Assembly (NCBI RefSeq): GCF_000259505.1
Contig: NZ_AJMM01000006.1
Span: 213,586-277,585 of the forward strand
Origin: Streptococcus sp. SK643
Lineage (GTDB): Bacteria; Bacillota; Bacilli; Lactobacillales; Streptococcaceae
Reading direction: 5' to 3'
DNA: 64,000 nt
Shown: one piece after another, positions 39,792 to 48,037 of the stretch
How the letters are laid out: the number at the start of each line of letters is the position of its first letter
How positions within the stretch are numbered: the first letter of the stretch is position 1
Made by a program: the position numbers and the translations under genes
Notes under the pieces: model-generated
Database searches by the model: none
Told to the model about the DNA's origin: nothing
What the model saw: only the letters and a program-made list of their open reading frames with translations

Positions 39792-39828
39792 AAGCTACTA
39801 AGAAAAAGAAAGACTTAGTAGCTTGAGA
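39792..39828 (-). terminator. Hairpin with T-run on the minus strand
   Basis: AAGCTACTAAG pairs with CTTAGTAGCTT (11 bp, 11-nt loop). T-rich DNA follows on the minus strand. Confidence 0.6.
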
Positions 39829-39891
39829 GTAAGTCTATCTTATGAGGATAGACAGCAGTAAAGAAAAGTTATTTGATTGAAGAATCCCTCC

Positions 39892-39981
39892 TTAACGGTG
39901 GTAACGTTTAGCAAGGTGCTTTGCATGAATTACCATCGCTTTCCCATCCAATCTCAAAAGGTAGTTACTATCATACCTCAT
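39892..39981 (-). CDS. Possible 29-residue peptide or gene fragment
   Basis: MRYDSNYLLRLDGKAMVIHA then KHLAKRYHR and stop; the frame is open about 13 codons further upstream without a better start. The composition looks like real protein, so it may be a gene tail. The rest of 39830-40318 shows no other gene. Confidence 0.3.
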   Translation of the reverse strand: MRYDSNYLLRLDGKAMVIHAKHLAKRYHR

Positions 39982-40318
39982 GTATTCTCTTACGCCCTTT
40001 GGCGAAACCAGTTCACTTTACCATACGGAAAAGTGGCGAAAGTCCGAAATGCGTGGAAGCCCACAAAATGTTTTATATCTTCACTTCAACCATAAAGAGA
40101 CTTGACTTTCCTTTCCAAAACATTTACAATAAAGGTACGAAGTTTAGTGTAGTTTTGGCAATCAGTTCTCTGGTTGTCAGACGCACTTTTTATTAAATTT
40201 TCAAAGATCGTGATTTAGCCTTGAAGATAAGGTTATTATTTTCAATTGCTATACAACTATTAGTTGTTGATGTCAACGGTTTTCTGCAAAAATTTAAAAT
40301 ATTTTTTTGAGGTCACAT

Positions 40319-40663
40319 ATGGAATTCGCAGAACGCTTGAAAACACTAAGGAAACAAGTAAAACTAACACAGACTCAAATAGCTGAACAATTAGATATTT
40401 CCCAACAAGCATATGCTTCATGGGAACGTGGAGCAAAAAAACCAACACAAGAAAATCTTGTTAAGATTGCACAAATTTTAAATGTGTCCGTTGATTATCT
40501 AGTTGGAAACTCAGAAGAAAAATCAGATGAACTAGATAATATTGAATTGCTTTTCCGTATGAACTCAAAAGGCTTAACTGATGAGGAGAAGAAAGTTTTT
40601 AAAAAAGAGTTGATTGAGTTTATGGGTGAAAGGAAGAAAATTTTCGAGAAACAGAAAAGGTGA
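40319..40663 (+). CDS. XRE-family transcriptional regulator
   Basis: 114 residues. Textbook N-terminal helix-turn-helix: FAERLKTLRKQVKLTQTQIA then EQLDISQQAYASWERGAKKP; a short acidic C-terminal domain without peptidase motifs follows. GAGGT precedes ATG 40319. It is the first gene ahead of the retron operon in the same direction (59 bp gap) and may control it, or may be a phage-type immunity repressor of element B. Confidence 0.85.
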   Translation: MEFAERLKTLRKQVKLTQTQIAEQLDISQQAYASWERGAKKPTQENLVKIAQILNVSVDYLVGNSEEKSDELDNIELLFRMNSKGLTDEEKKVFKKELIEFMGERKKIFEKQKR

Positions 40664-40722
40664 ATTTAAGTTTTTTTACTTGAATTTTTATCAGTAAACA
40701 GTTTTTTAGTAAGAATATAGTT

Positions 40723-42360
40723 ATGGATATATTAAAAAGAATAGATTTATTTTTGAAAAAAGTTGAATTACGAAGAGTTGAAAGAAAATTTAGAAAAAAC
40801 AATAATATTCCAAAAGGCACGGATGAACCTTATATAAAATATTTTAGGAGAACTTTAGGGCATTTTGTAGCAGGAAATAAGTTATTAGATACTTCTCCAA
40901 ATATTAGAAAATTTCTTTTAAATGTTATAAAGAATAATTTTGTTTATTATTCTGAACAATATATTGATGAATACCTAAAGGACATTTATAGAGAGCTTAG
41001 CCAATTTCTTGATGGAAAATGCAGATCAATTAACGATTGTTACATTTCATCTATTCCAAATAAAGATGTAGAGATCAACAACAGTTCAAAGGAATTAATG
41101 GTAAAATTTAAGGCATTAAATCATCTTCCTAGAAATTTGACAAGAACAATTGAAGCTTGTATGGAAAATGAAGTGAAATACACTAAATCTATGGAAGAGC
41201 TAAATGAAGAAATAAAGAAAAACCCTTTTAATAAATATTTAGAGCCTAGAAAAAGAAAAATAGAAAGAGACTTTAACGCTAGGAAAATAGAAATTTCTCA
41301 AGAACTAAGCGAAAAATTAAAGTCAAAAAAATATCTAATTTTTATCGATGATTTTAGTGGTAGTGGTAGAACTATTATTGATTACTTTAAAATACTTGAG
41401 CAATATATTGAAATAGACATAGGCATAATTATTATTTGTCTTCACTCTATGGTAAATGCTGAGAAGAAAATAGAGGATTATTTTGATAGGTCAAAATTTA
41501 AGGAGTTTTATTTTTTTACGAATAGAGAAAATCCTGAATCGAGAAAAAAATACTTCTCAAGAAGGAAAGATGAATTAAAAAAAGAAATTCGTAAAATGAA
41601 GACAGCGGAGAGGAAAGTAGGGAAATATCTTGAGAGTTCAAAATTAGAGAAGTTTTATTTTTTTTCGAATAGAGAAAATCTTGAATTTATAAAGAAATAC
41701 TTCTCAAGAAGGCAAGATAAATTAAAAAAAGAAATTCGTAAAAAAGATGAATTAAAAAAAGAAATTCGTGAATTTGAGACAAAAAATTTTGAGCAACAAT
41801 TTGCATTAGGATTTCAAGCTACAGAAAGTTTGGTTGCAACATATGATTCATGTCCTAATAATACGTTTTCTAGTTTTTGGTACTCAGAAAATGATGCTTG
41901 GTCACCACTATTTAAACGTTCCCGGAAGCAATCAAATGCACTAGATAATTTAAACGTAGATAGAAATAGTTTTGTAAATGAAGTTAAGACAGGATTAAAA
42001 ATAAGAAAAGTAGCGGATAAAGATATTTCACTTATTATTATCCTTTTGTGTGTTAAATTAAAGAAAAATGATAATACAACGAGAGTAGCTATTGAAATCG
42101 AAGATAAATTTTATTACAATATAGATACATTACAGGAATGCCTATCAAACAAATATATTAAAATTATAAAAAATGGTGATGGTCTTCCAAGTTATTCTTT
42201 AACCTTAAAAGGTAAATCAAAACTTAAAGAATATAAAATGTCATATATGACATTTGAAGGGTTAGTTAAAATTGCTAATCTGTATAAAGCGGAGGATTCA
42301 ATTTCAACTGATCATATTTCTTCATATGAGATTGATTTATTGAACAAGAGTGCTGAATAA
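40723..42360 (+). CDS. Retron effector: phosphoribosyltransferase-like plus winged helix
   Basis: 545 residues. N-terminal about 180 residues are helical. A PRTase-like core follows with the PRPP-loop signature FIDDFSGSGRTIIDYF (residues about 205-220) in a beta-rich context (YLIFIDDFSG, IGIIIICLHS). A lysine-rich helical insert contains a tandem duplication, and the C-terminus (about 420-510, ISLIIILLCVKLKKND, TLQECLSNKYIKIIKN, YSLTLKGKSKLKEYK) looks like a winged helix. A PRTase plus winged-helix effector upstream of a retron RT matches the published PRTase class of retrons (type III, from memory). It is probably an abortive-infection toxin restrained by RT and msDNA. Very AT-rich. Confidence 0.75.
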   Translation: MDILKRIDLFLKKVELRRVERKFRKNNNIPKGTDEPYIKYFRRTLGHFVAGNKLLDTSPNIRKFLLNVIKNNFVYYSEQYIDEYLKDIYRELSQFLDGKCRSINDCYISSIPNKDVEINNSSKELMVKFKALNHLPRNLTRTIEACMENEVKYTKSMEELNEEIKKNPFNKYLEPRKRKIERDFNARKIEISQELSEKLKSKKYLIFIDDFSGSGRTIIDYFKILEQYIEIDIGIIIICLHSMVNAEKKIEDYFDRSKFKEFYFFTNRENPESRKKYFSRRKDELKKEIRKMKTAERKVGKYLESSKLEKFYFFSNRENLEFIKKYFSRRQDKLKKEIRKKDELKKEIREFETKNFEQQFALGFQATESLVATYDSCPNNTFSSFWYSENDAWSPLFKRSRKQSNALDNLNVDRNSFVNEVKTGLKIRKVADKDISLIIILLCVKLKKNDNTTRVAIEIEDKFYYNIDTLQECLSNKYIKIIKNGDGLPSYSLTLKGKSKLKEYKMSYMTFEGLVKIANLYKAEDSISTDHISSYEIDLLNKSAE

Positions 42361-42554
42361 GCGAGTCGCTATTCAAAGAAAATGTTCCGTATAGCATGTT
42401 AGATTTTTGACTCTCGTAGTATCGTCAAAGTGTTTTATTCGCAATAAAATTTCATTTTATTGCGAATAATAATCTAGCTACGAGCCGTAGCTAAATTATT
42501 ATTATATGTATACTCAAGTGGATTGAGGATAGTTGTTAATAGGTTGAAAATATA
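42361..42554 (+). ncRNA. Candidate retron msr-msd RNA
   Basis: The 194 bp between effector and RT hold three stem-loops in order: TTTGAC/GTCAAA (42406-42429 region), a perfect 16-bp hairpin TTATTCGCAATAAAAT with TTC loop (42435-42469), and TAGCTACG-agc-CGTAGCTA (42475-42493) inside a longer AT stem. AGCGAG at the effector stop resembles the branching-G region of known retrons. A clear a1/a2 pair was not resolved; CTATTCAA (42369) with TTGA-gg-ATAG (42523) is a weak candidate. The RNA may start within the effector gene. Confidence 0.65.
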
Positions 42555-43514
42555 ATGAATTGGACAGAAGAAAATATTACCAATTATAAAAATAGATTGA
42601 TTGAAAAAGGTGTTCCTGTAATTTTTGATATTGAACATTTTAGAAGATTGTTAGGTATTAAAAAAAGTTACTTTTATAAATTGTTTTATGGGCTCAAGTA
42701 TCAATATAAAGAGGTGGAAATACCAAAAAGAAAAATTGGAGAGTATAGGAAGCTTACGGTACCATCTAAAAATATAAAAAAAATACAACGATGGATACTT
42801 GAATTTATCTTATATTCTAACTTATGTGACGATTGTGTGACTGGTTTTATTCCTACAAAATCTATTGTAGAAAATGCTTTACCACATATTGGACACGATT
42901 ATATATACAAGTTTGATTTAAAGGATTTTTTCCCTTCAATTCCTCGTTCAAAAGTCTTCTACTTGTTTAAGGATTTAGGTTATACAGCTGAATTATCAAA
43001 TTATTTGGCTTCGTTTTGTTGTTATAATGATTGTCTTCCTCAGGGGGCACCAACTAGTCCATATATTGCGAATTTGGTTTGTAAACGATTAGATAAAAGG
43101 TTAAAGATTCTATGTGAGAGGAATGGGTTTACCTATACAAGGTATGCAGATGATATTACAATTTCTGGAGATTTTAAGATAGTACACTTTAGAAATCTTT
43201 TTGAAACAATCATTGAAGATTCTGGTTTTATAATCAATGAACTAAAGACAAAGTTAATTCGAAATGGTCAGAGAAAAATTGTGACTGGAGTTGTAGTTAA
43301 TGAAAAACCAACGATTTCAAGAGAATATGTCAGAGAATTAAAAAAAGAGATTTATTTTATAAATAAATTTGGAATAGAGAATCATATGAAACGGATTGGT
43401 GAAGCCGGCTCAGTAAAAGATTATCGTAGGAAAATCTATGGTAAAATAAATTTTGTTAAAATGGTAGACAGAGAATTAGGACTAGAACTTAGACGTAAAG
43501 TCAATTCGTTTTAA
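42555..43514 (+). CDS. Retron-type reverse transcriptase
   Basis: 319 residues. All retron RT hallmarks are present: NALPH (the NAxxH motif of region X) near residue 107 before YKFDLKDFFPSI; QGAPTSPYIANLVCKRLD near 163; catalytic RYADDITISGD near 196-206; and VTGVVVN (region Y, VTG) near 243. It copies part of its cognate RNA into msDNA primed from a 2'-OH G. ATG 42555 follows a poor ribosome-binding site, as usual for retrons where the RNA leader regulates. Together with the PRTase protein it makes a two-protein retron. Confidence 0.93.
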   Translation: MNWTEENITNYKNRLIEKGVPVIFDIEHFRRLLGIKKSYFYKLFYGLKYQYKEVEIPKRKIGEYRKLTVPSKNIKKIQRWILEFILYSNLCDDCVTGFIPTKSIVENALPHIGHDYIYKFDLKDFFPSIPRSKVFYLFKDLGYTAELSNYLASFCCYNDCLPQGAPTSPYIANLVCKRLDKRLKILCERNGFTYTRYADDITISGDFKIVHFRNLFETIIEDSGFIINELKTKLIRNGQRKIVTGVVVNEKPTISREYVRELKKEIYFINKFGIENHMKRIGEAGSVKDYRRKIYGKINFVKMVDRELGLELRRKVNSF

Positions 43515-43832
43515 TCTAATAGAGTTTGTATTTATAAATATCATTTTATTTTTACTCTTTCTCATTAGTATTTCATTTTAAACATTTTCAGTTTTTTTGT
43601 TATATCTTCTTTTGCATGCAAGAATATTTTGGTTTCGGTATCTATTAGTGACTGGTTTTATTTTTAATATTGATAGTTTCTTTGTACCACTTGATAATAA
43701 TAGATAGGGGGGAATGTTATAGTATTTTTGTCTATTTTGAACTTAATTGAGCAAGTAATCAAAATAAGTTGTACATGTTAGATTTTAAAGTTAATTTCAG
43801 GAAAAGTATTATTGGTTAGTAACTAATTTTTG

Positions 43833-43857
43833 GTGGACATTCGTCCACTTTTTTTTG
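43833..43857 (+). terminator. Terminator upstream of the ImmA/IrrE gene
   Basis: GTGGAC-attc-GTCCAC followed by eight T. The 43515-43832 stretch behind the RT gene holds no gene I can support. A similar hairpin precedes the repressor gene at 59734. Confidence 0.8.
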
Positions 43858-43869
43858 CACAATATACTC

Positions 43870-43882
43870 AATCAAATTGGTT
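43870..43882. promoter_or_regulatory. Near-palindrome shared with the HdiR promoter region
   Basis: AATCAAATTGGTT differs by one base from the perfect AACC-AAATT-GGTT at 59639-59651, and both lie 36-37 bp after the start of a GACATTCGTC hairpin. Possible common operator. Confidence 0.45.
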
Positions 43883-43920
43883 TAGTTTTTTGGAAAATTG
43901 TGATTTAGAGGAGGTTCTGT

Positions 43921-44781
43921 ATGTTGGATGAATTGTATTCAAGAGTAAGTAAAATCACAAAACAAGCCCTCTATTTTTTTATGAAAAAGGAAGAAGTTTC
44001 AATACTGAACTATCACTTTCGCTATTATTTTGACCATTGTATTGATCAGAATCGGATTCAAGTTATCAGTCATCACTTTTCAAATCATAAGATCGAAGGT
44101 TTGACGATTATTGATGAACTTGGCACCACTTTTTCATATGAAGAAGATAACCCTGAAACTAAACGCCACTTTACCTTGTGTCATGAGTTGGGCCATTTTA
44201 TTTTAAAATATGACGGATCTTTTTTTACAGAGTCGGTGGATAATCAGGAATCAATTTTAGAGAGAGAAGCCAATGTGTTTTCAGCTATTATACTCATGCC
44301 TGATATAGTGTTATTATCCAAGATTTTCTATGCATGCGATTCTTTCCAAAAGGTAAAAGAGGATCTAAAAGTTTCAAAGCAGGCCCTTTATTTTCGTTTA
44401 ATTGACTTGTTAAGGCTCTATGAAGTAGATACTGAGTCAGCTATTAAACAGGCAGTTGGAGAATATAGAGAAGGTCGGAATGCTTCTATTCATCAGTATT
44501 TCCATAAAGTAAAAGAAATTTTAATTGGAGAGTTTAATCAATTTCAGCCAACACTGTTAGTGCGGTTAGAAAAGAGAATAAAGCAAAGGAGCTTTGCAAC
44601 TAGTCAGGAATTTCCAGAATTACTCGATCAATCAAGATGGGATGAAATTAAGCAACTTAAACCATTCAAAGTATGGCTTGTTTACAATAAGGGGAAATCC
44701 TTAGCTTATGTGTGGGATAGTGAAAAATTATCAGATGCAGAAGCTAGAAGGAAAGCAGAGTTACAACTACTGTTAATTTAA
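43921..44781 (+). CDS. ImmA/IrrE-family zinc metallopeptidase
   Basis: 286 residues. The gluzincin-like motif is HELGHFILKY (His88-Glu-x-x-His92), followed by a downstream acidic ligand region LEREANVFSAIILMP. Members such as ImmA and IrrE cleave XRE-type repressors after stress. A helical C-terminal domain (SKQALYFRLIDLLRLYEV and on) could recognise the target. AGAGGAGG precedes the ATG. Its target might be the XRE protein at 40319 or the HdiR-like repressor at 59734. Confidence 0.85.
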   Translation: MLDELYSRVSKITKQALYFFMKKEEVSILNYHFRYYFDHCIDQNRIQVISHHFSNHKIEGLTIIDELGTTFSYEEDNPETKRHFTLCHELGHFILKYDGSFFTESVDNQESILEREANVFSAIILMPDIVLLSKIFYACDSFQKVKEDLKVSKQALYFRLIDLLRLYEVDTESAIKQAVGEYREGRNASIHQYFHKVKEILIGEFNQFQPTLLVRLEKRIKQRSFATSQEFPELLDQSRWDEIKQLKPFKVWLVYNKGKSLAYVWDSEKLSDAEARRKAELQLLLI

Positions 44782-44927
44782 AAAAATTATATTAGGTTTA
44801 GGACAAAGGTTAAAGACTTTTTTGTTAATAATCAGACTATTAAAATAAGCCTACGGATTTTTAATAAATTAACGTGGTGTAGTTAGTATTTTCCCAAAGT
44901 ACAATAGATAGCAATTTTGTGTATCAA

Positions 44928-44957
44928 AAAAGAGTTCATTTTGAACTCTTTTTTTCT
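44928..44957. terminator. Bidirectional terminator
   Basis: AAAGAGTTCA and TGAACTCTTT enclose a short loop with T-runs on both strands, between the convergent ImmA-like and methyltransferase genes. Confidence 0.85.
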
Positions 44958-44963
44958 ATTCGA

Positions 44964-46184
44964 CTATTTAAGATAAGGTTCAATTTCAGAAGCAATCATT
45001 TCTGCAAGTTTTACGGGCACGGCATTTCCAATTTGTCTATAGAGTGAATTTAGACTCCCATAGAATACAAAATCATCTGGGAATGTTTGTAAAATTGCAC
45101 ATTCTCTTGCTGAAAGTCGTCTAGTTTTATTGACGTGAATTTCAGGAGAAGTTGCAGTAATAGTATCACTTGGTCTATCCCAATTTGTGATTCTTAATGA
45201 TTGCTCAAAACGAATAGGTTTTTCTACAAGTGTTGTAACCACTTTATCATACTTATCATCAAATTTAAGAATTTCTTTAAGTTTCCACCAGTCACTCGGT
45301 TTAGGAATGCTTCCGGAATTGTTATCTTTCCTAAACCAGTGGCCTGCTGTATGTTTATAACCAAAGTAATCGTCAATTTTTTTAGTTGTCCAATTAGATT
45401 TATCTCGATAGTATCTTAAGTAATCACAAATTTCGTGTTGATTTACAGGATATTTTCTTCCAAAGAAAGTATCCTGTACTTTAGTAGATGCAATATGATT
45501 ATAAACCTTTCTCCCATCAACAACAATATGATCAGCCACTTTCCCATTTTGTAATTCTACGTCTGATAAAAATCCAATTGCCTCTTCTGTGGTAATTGCA
45601 TTAGGTAAATCAGGAAAAAGATTTAATTCATTATCAACTATGATTTTATGGGTTGGTTTTGGAAATGGATTTTCTATTCCTAGTCTATTTCCTATAATTA
45701 TTACACGTTCTCTTGCTTGAGGAACTCCGTATTCAGCTGCGTTTAGTAATCGATAGTCGACCTTATATCCTAAGGACTCAAAATCTTTAACTATCATATC
45801 GATTACTTTACCTTTTTGCATAGATAATAAACCTTTTACATTTTCTGCAACAAAAAATTTAGGTTGCTTATCTTTAATTACTCGAAGTAATTCTAGGTAG
45901 AGGAAATTTCTATGATCTTCCATATTTCTTTTGCTGTTGGCAATACTAAATCCTTGGCATGGAAAACCTCCAATAACGACGTCAATATCTGTCCCAGGTA
46001 TTTCGCTTGAATCAATCTGTGTAATATCTCCAAGTACAATATGATCACCAATATTTTTTCTGTAAGTCTCGACAGCATCTTTTTGGAAGTCATTGGCCCA
46101 TAATATATTGAAGCCTGCATTCTTAAAACCTAAATCCATACCTCCAGCTCCAGAAAATAATGAAATTAAATTATAATTACTCAA
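44964..46184 (-). CDS. Type II DNA (cytosine-5) methyltransferase
   Basis: 406 residues. Motif I LFSGAGGMDLGF, motif IV GGFPCQGFS (catalytic Cys), motif VI ENVKGLL, motif VIII QARERVIIIG, motif IX RECAILQTFPDDF and X RQIGNAVP. The target-recognition region lies between VIII and IX (KHTAGHWFRKDNN, PSDWWKLKE). It protects host DNA against the divergently encoded nuclease. The specificity cannot be deduced from the sequence alone. Confidence 0.95.
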   Translation of the reverse strand: MSNYNLISLFSGAGGMDLGFKNAGFNILWANDFQKDAVETYRKNIGDHIVLGDITQIDSSEIPGTDIDVVIGGFPCQGFSIANSKRNMEDHRNFLYLELLRVIKDKQPKFFVAENVKGLLSMQKGKVIDMIVKDFESLGYKVDYRLLNAAEYGVPQARERVIIIGNRLGIENPFPKPTHKIIVDNELNLFPDLPNAITTEEAIGFLSDVELQNGKVADHIVVDGRKVYNHIASTKVQDTFFGRKYPVNQHEICDYLRYYRDKSNWTTKKIDDYFGYKHTAGHWFRKDNNSGSIPKPSDWWKLKEILKFDDKYDKVVTTLVEKPIRFEQSLRITNWDRPSDTITATSPEIHVNKTRRLSARECAILQTFPDDFVFYGSLNSLYRQIGNAVPVKLAEMIASEIEPYLK

Positions 46185-46252
46185 TTTTGACCTCCTAAAG
46201 TAATCTAGATTTTAATTATATAATAGTTTTGAAAAAAATGCAACTAATGCAT

Positions 46253-46281
46253 TTGATAGAAAGCGTTTTCTTTGTTATAAT
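46253..46281 (+). promoter_or_regulatory. Promoter of the restriction endonuclease gene
   Basis: TTGATA (46253-46258), a 17-bp spacer and TATAAT (46276-46281), followed by GGAGGT and ATG 46301. The methyltransferase promoter faces the other way in the same 115-bp spacer. Confidence 0.7.
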
Positions 46282-46300
46282 CCTATTGGAGGTGTATTTT

Positions 46301-47065
46301 ATGTTAACAAATTTTGAGATTGAAGAATTAGAAAATAAATATTTGAAAAAATTCTTCTATTTTTTGAAGTATGTTGAAGATGAAATGATTGAAGGTTTCA
46401 ATTCAAAGGAGAAAATCCGATCTGATTGGGCCCATTTGTATGGTACGGGAAATGGAGGTATTTCTGAGTTCGCAGTTGGTGCAGAAAGAATAGTTTATTC
46501 TTTGTTAAACGGGAGAGCATTTGGGACTCCAAATTCTAATCCTGTATCGAGTGATATGTTCTTTGAGGTTGAAGATGCATATATTCATCTGGATATGAAA
46601 ACAGTAGTAACTGATAATATCGGGGATATAAAAACATCAATATTTGTTGGTGAAAATCAAAATTCCTATGTGGGTGATATAGTTAAAAAAGGAGGAAATG
46701 TAGAACTCTATACTCCAAATCTTCCTCAATATTATTCATTAGGGAGCCCTGATGAAAAAGTATGTTTGTCTTTTTTTGTAGTAATTTTATCTAACTCGAC
46801 AACTCAAGAAGTTGAAATGGTATCAATAATGTCAATGCCAAATGGCCAATTGGAGCAGCATTATGGAAGCAGAGTTTTGGCGGCAGGAAAAAATCCAGGA
46901 AAAGCAAGATTTAAATTTTCCCAATGTAATAAATTTGAAATTTTAAATAGAAATGATTCTAGAATAAAAGTAACATATGTAAATCCACAAATTTCAGCCA
47001 ATACTACAAATTACCTAAACTTCTTCTTTGATGCTAATGGTATTTTGAAAGCCCAATTTACTTAG
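46301..47065 (+). CDS. Probable type II restriction endonuclease
   Basis: 254 residues, divergent from a C5 methyltransferase. A PD-(D/E)xK-like core can be read: GAERIVYSLL helix, SSDMFFEV with the first acidic residue, and YIHLDMKTV as the DxK pair, followed by IFVGENQNSYVGD. The ADMFF-LDMKT spacing and the partner gene make a restriction enzyme the best explanation; it recalls NgoBV/NlaIV-type proteins but I cannot confirm this. I take ATG 46301 because a promoter and GGAGGT sit just before it. Confidence 0.75.
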   Translation: MLTNFEIEELENKYLKKFFYFLKYVEDEMIEGFNSKEKIRSDWAHLYGTGNGGISEFAVGAERIVYSLLNGRAFGTPNSNPVSSDMFFEVEDAYIHLDMKTVVTDNIGDIKTSIFVGENQNSYVGDIVKKGGNVELYTPNLPQYYSLGSPDEKVCLSFFVVILSNSTTQEVEMVSIMSMPNGQLEQHYGSRVLAAGKNPGKARFKFSQCNKFEILNRNDSRIKVTYVNPQISANTTNYLNFFFDANGILKAQFT

Positions 47066-47132
47066 TTTAAATAGATTTGAATTGTTATTTTGCTAATCTG
47101 AATTTTGATTGAATAGTTCATAATGGTTAATT

Positions 47133-47330
47133 TTACAAAACTTTTTCCCTGTCCAAATTTGGATAGGGTTTTTCATCATTGAAAATTCGAATTAAAATTT
47201 CAACACTTGCTTTTAAATGAAATAGTTCAGCTGTTATATCGCTGTTAGAGTGGTTGTTTTCTATATGATAACAATGGCGTTTGATATGCCATAACGTTTT
47301 TTGAATGTTATTTTCTTTTATATTTTTCAT
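47133..47330 (-). CDS. Small hypothetical protein
   Basis: 65 residues (MKNIKENNIQKTLWHIKRHC then helical DITAELFHLKASVEILIRIF). The ribosome-binding site is weak. It could be a real small regulator or an unused frame; its regular helical composition favours protein. No family recognised. Confidence 0.4.
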   Translation of the reverse strand: MKNIKENNIQKTLWHIKRHCYHIENNHSNSDITAELFHLKASVEILIRIFNDEKPYPNLDREKVL

Positions 47331-47452
47331 GGTTATATCATATCAAAAGAAATTATATGATTACTCTATTAATTCTCAAATGATTAAAAATAACTCTGAA
47401 CTGTATATACAGATTATAGTCAAGTATTTTAAAATATATTACTGATACAAAA

Positions 47453-47477
47453 AAGAACACTCGAGTATAGTGTTCTT
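47453..47477 (-). terminator. Terminator of the lipoprotein gene
   Basis: AAGAACACT pairs with AGTGTTCTT; T-run TTTTTTG follows on the minus strand. Confidence 0.75.
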
Positions 47478-47514
47478 ATGAATTAAGCATAGTTTTCTTT
47501 ATTTTTCGAGTATA

Positions 47515-47877
47515 TTATTGATAGCCATACTTTTTTAAAGCTTCTTGATATGCCTTGCTATCTTTTTTATAATAGTCGTGCTTCATACCTGAAATATCTA
47601 CAGTAAATACATCATTTTTAAAAGTATAACTTTTTGTAAGTTTAATGATATTTTCTCCCAATAATTGAATGGTCGATTTTTCTTTGTCTATAGTAAAACC
47701 TTCGGCCTCTCCATGTTTAATAGTTCCCGTATCACCAGTTATAACAAAAGCTACTTCATTTCTATTTTCATTGATCCAGTAATATTCTCCATCTAAGGAG
47801 ATATTTGATTGTTTAGAGCAGGCCATTAGCAAAAATGCAGATATAGACACCAATAATAATACGAATAATTTTTTCAT
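47515..47877 (-). CDS. Small lipoprotein, intact paralogue of the element A pseudogene
   Basis: 120 residues. Signal peptide with lipobox (LLVSISAFLLMAC, Cys at 20) targets it to the outer face of the membrane. The mature part is beta-rich: SLDGEYYWINENRNEVAFVI, KSTIQLLGENII, DVFTVDISGMKHDYYKKDSK. It closely resembles the broken gene at 36739-37101. Function unknown; lipoproteins of this size on mobile elements often act in exclusion or immunity, but nothing here proves it. Confidence 0.8.
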   Translation of the reverse strand: MKKLFVLLLVSISAFLLMACSKQSNISLDGEYYWINENRNEVAFVITGDTGTIKHGEAEGFTIDKEKSTIQLLGENIIKLTKSYTFKNDVFTVDISGMKHDYYKKDSKAYQEALKKYGYQ

Positions 47878-48024
47878 CTTATCTTACTTCCTCCTTTCAA
47901 CATTATACCAAATAAATATCACAAGTATAATATAGATGTTGTCAGCTACTATTAAAGATCTTTCGAGAAAATACTTATTTTTCAGAAAGAGATTATTTTC
48001 TTTGAGTTTCTATATAAAAAATAA

Positions 48025-48030
48025 TATAAT
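48025..48030 (+). promoter_or_regulatory. Promoter -10 directly before the ADP-ribosyltransferase gene
   Basis: TTGAGT (48002-48007), a 17-bp spacer and TATAAT (48025-48030) lie 8 bp before ATG 48038. If this promoter is used, the message is leaderless. Confidence 0.55.
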
Positions 48031-48037
48031 ATTTGGT

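Noticed and set aside
39877..40196. Overlapping + strand frames before the XRE gene
   Set aside because: No ribosome-binding site, unusual composition, and the minus strand contains a better protein-like fragment.
42555..43514. Group II intron or diversity-generating retroelement RT
   Set aside because: No maturase domain, no variable/template repeats, and the NAxxH and VTG motifs are specific to retrons.
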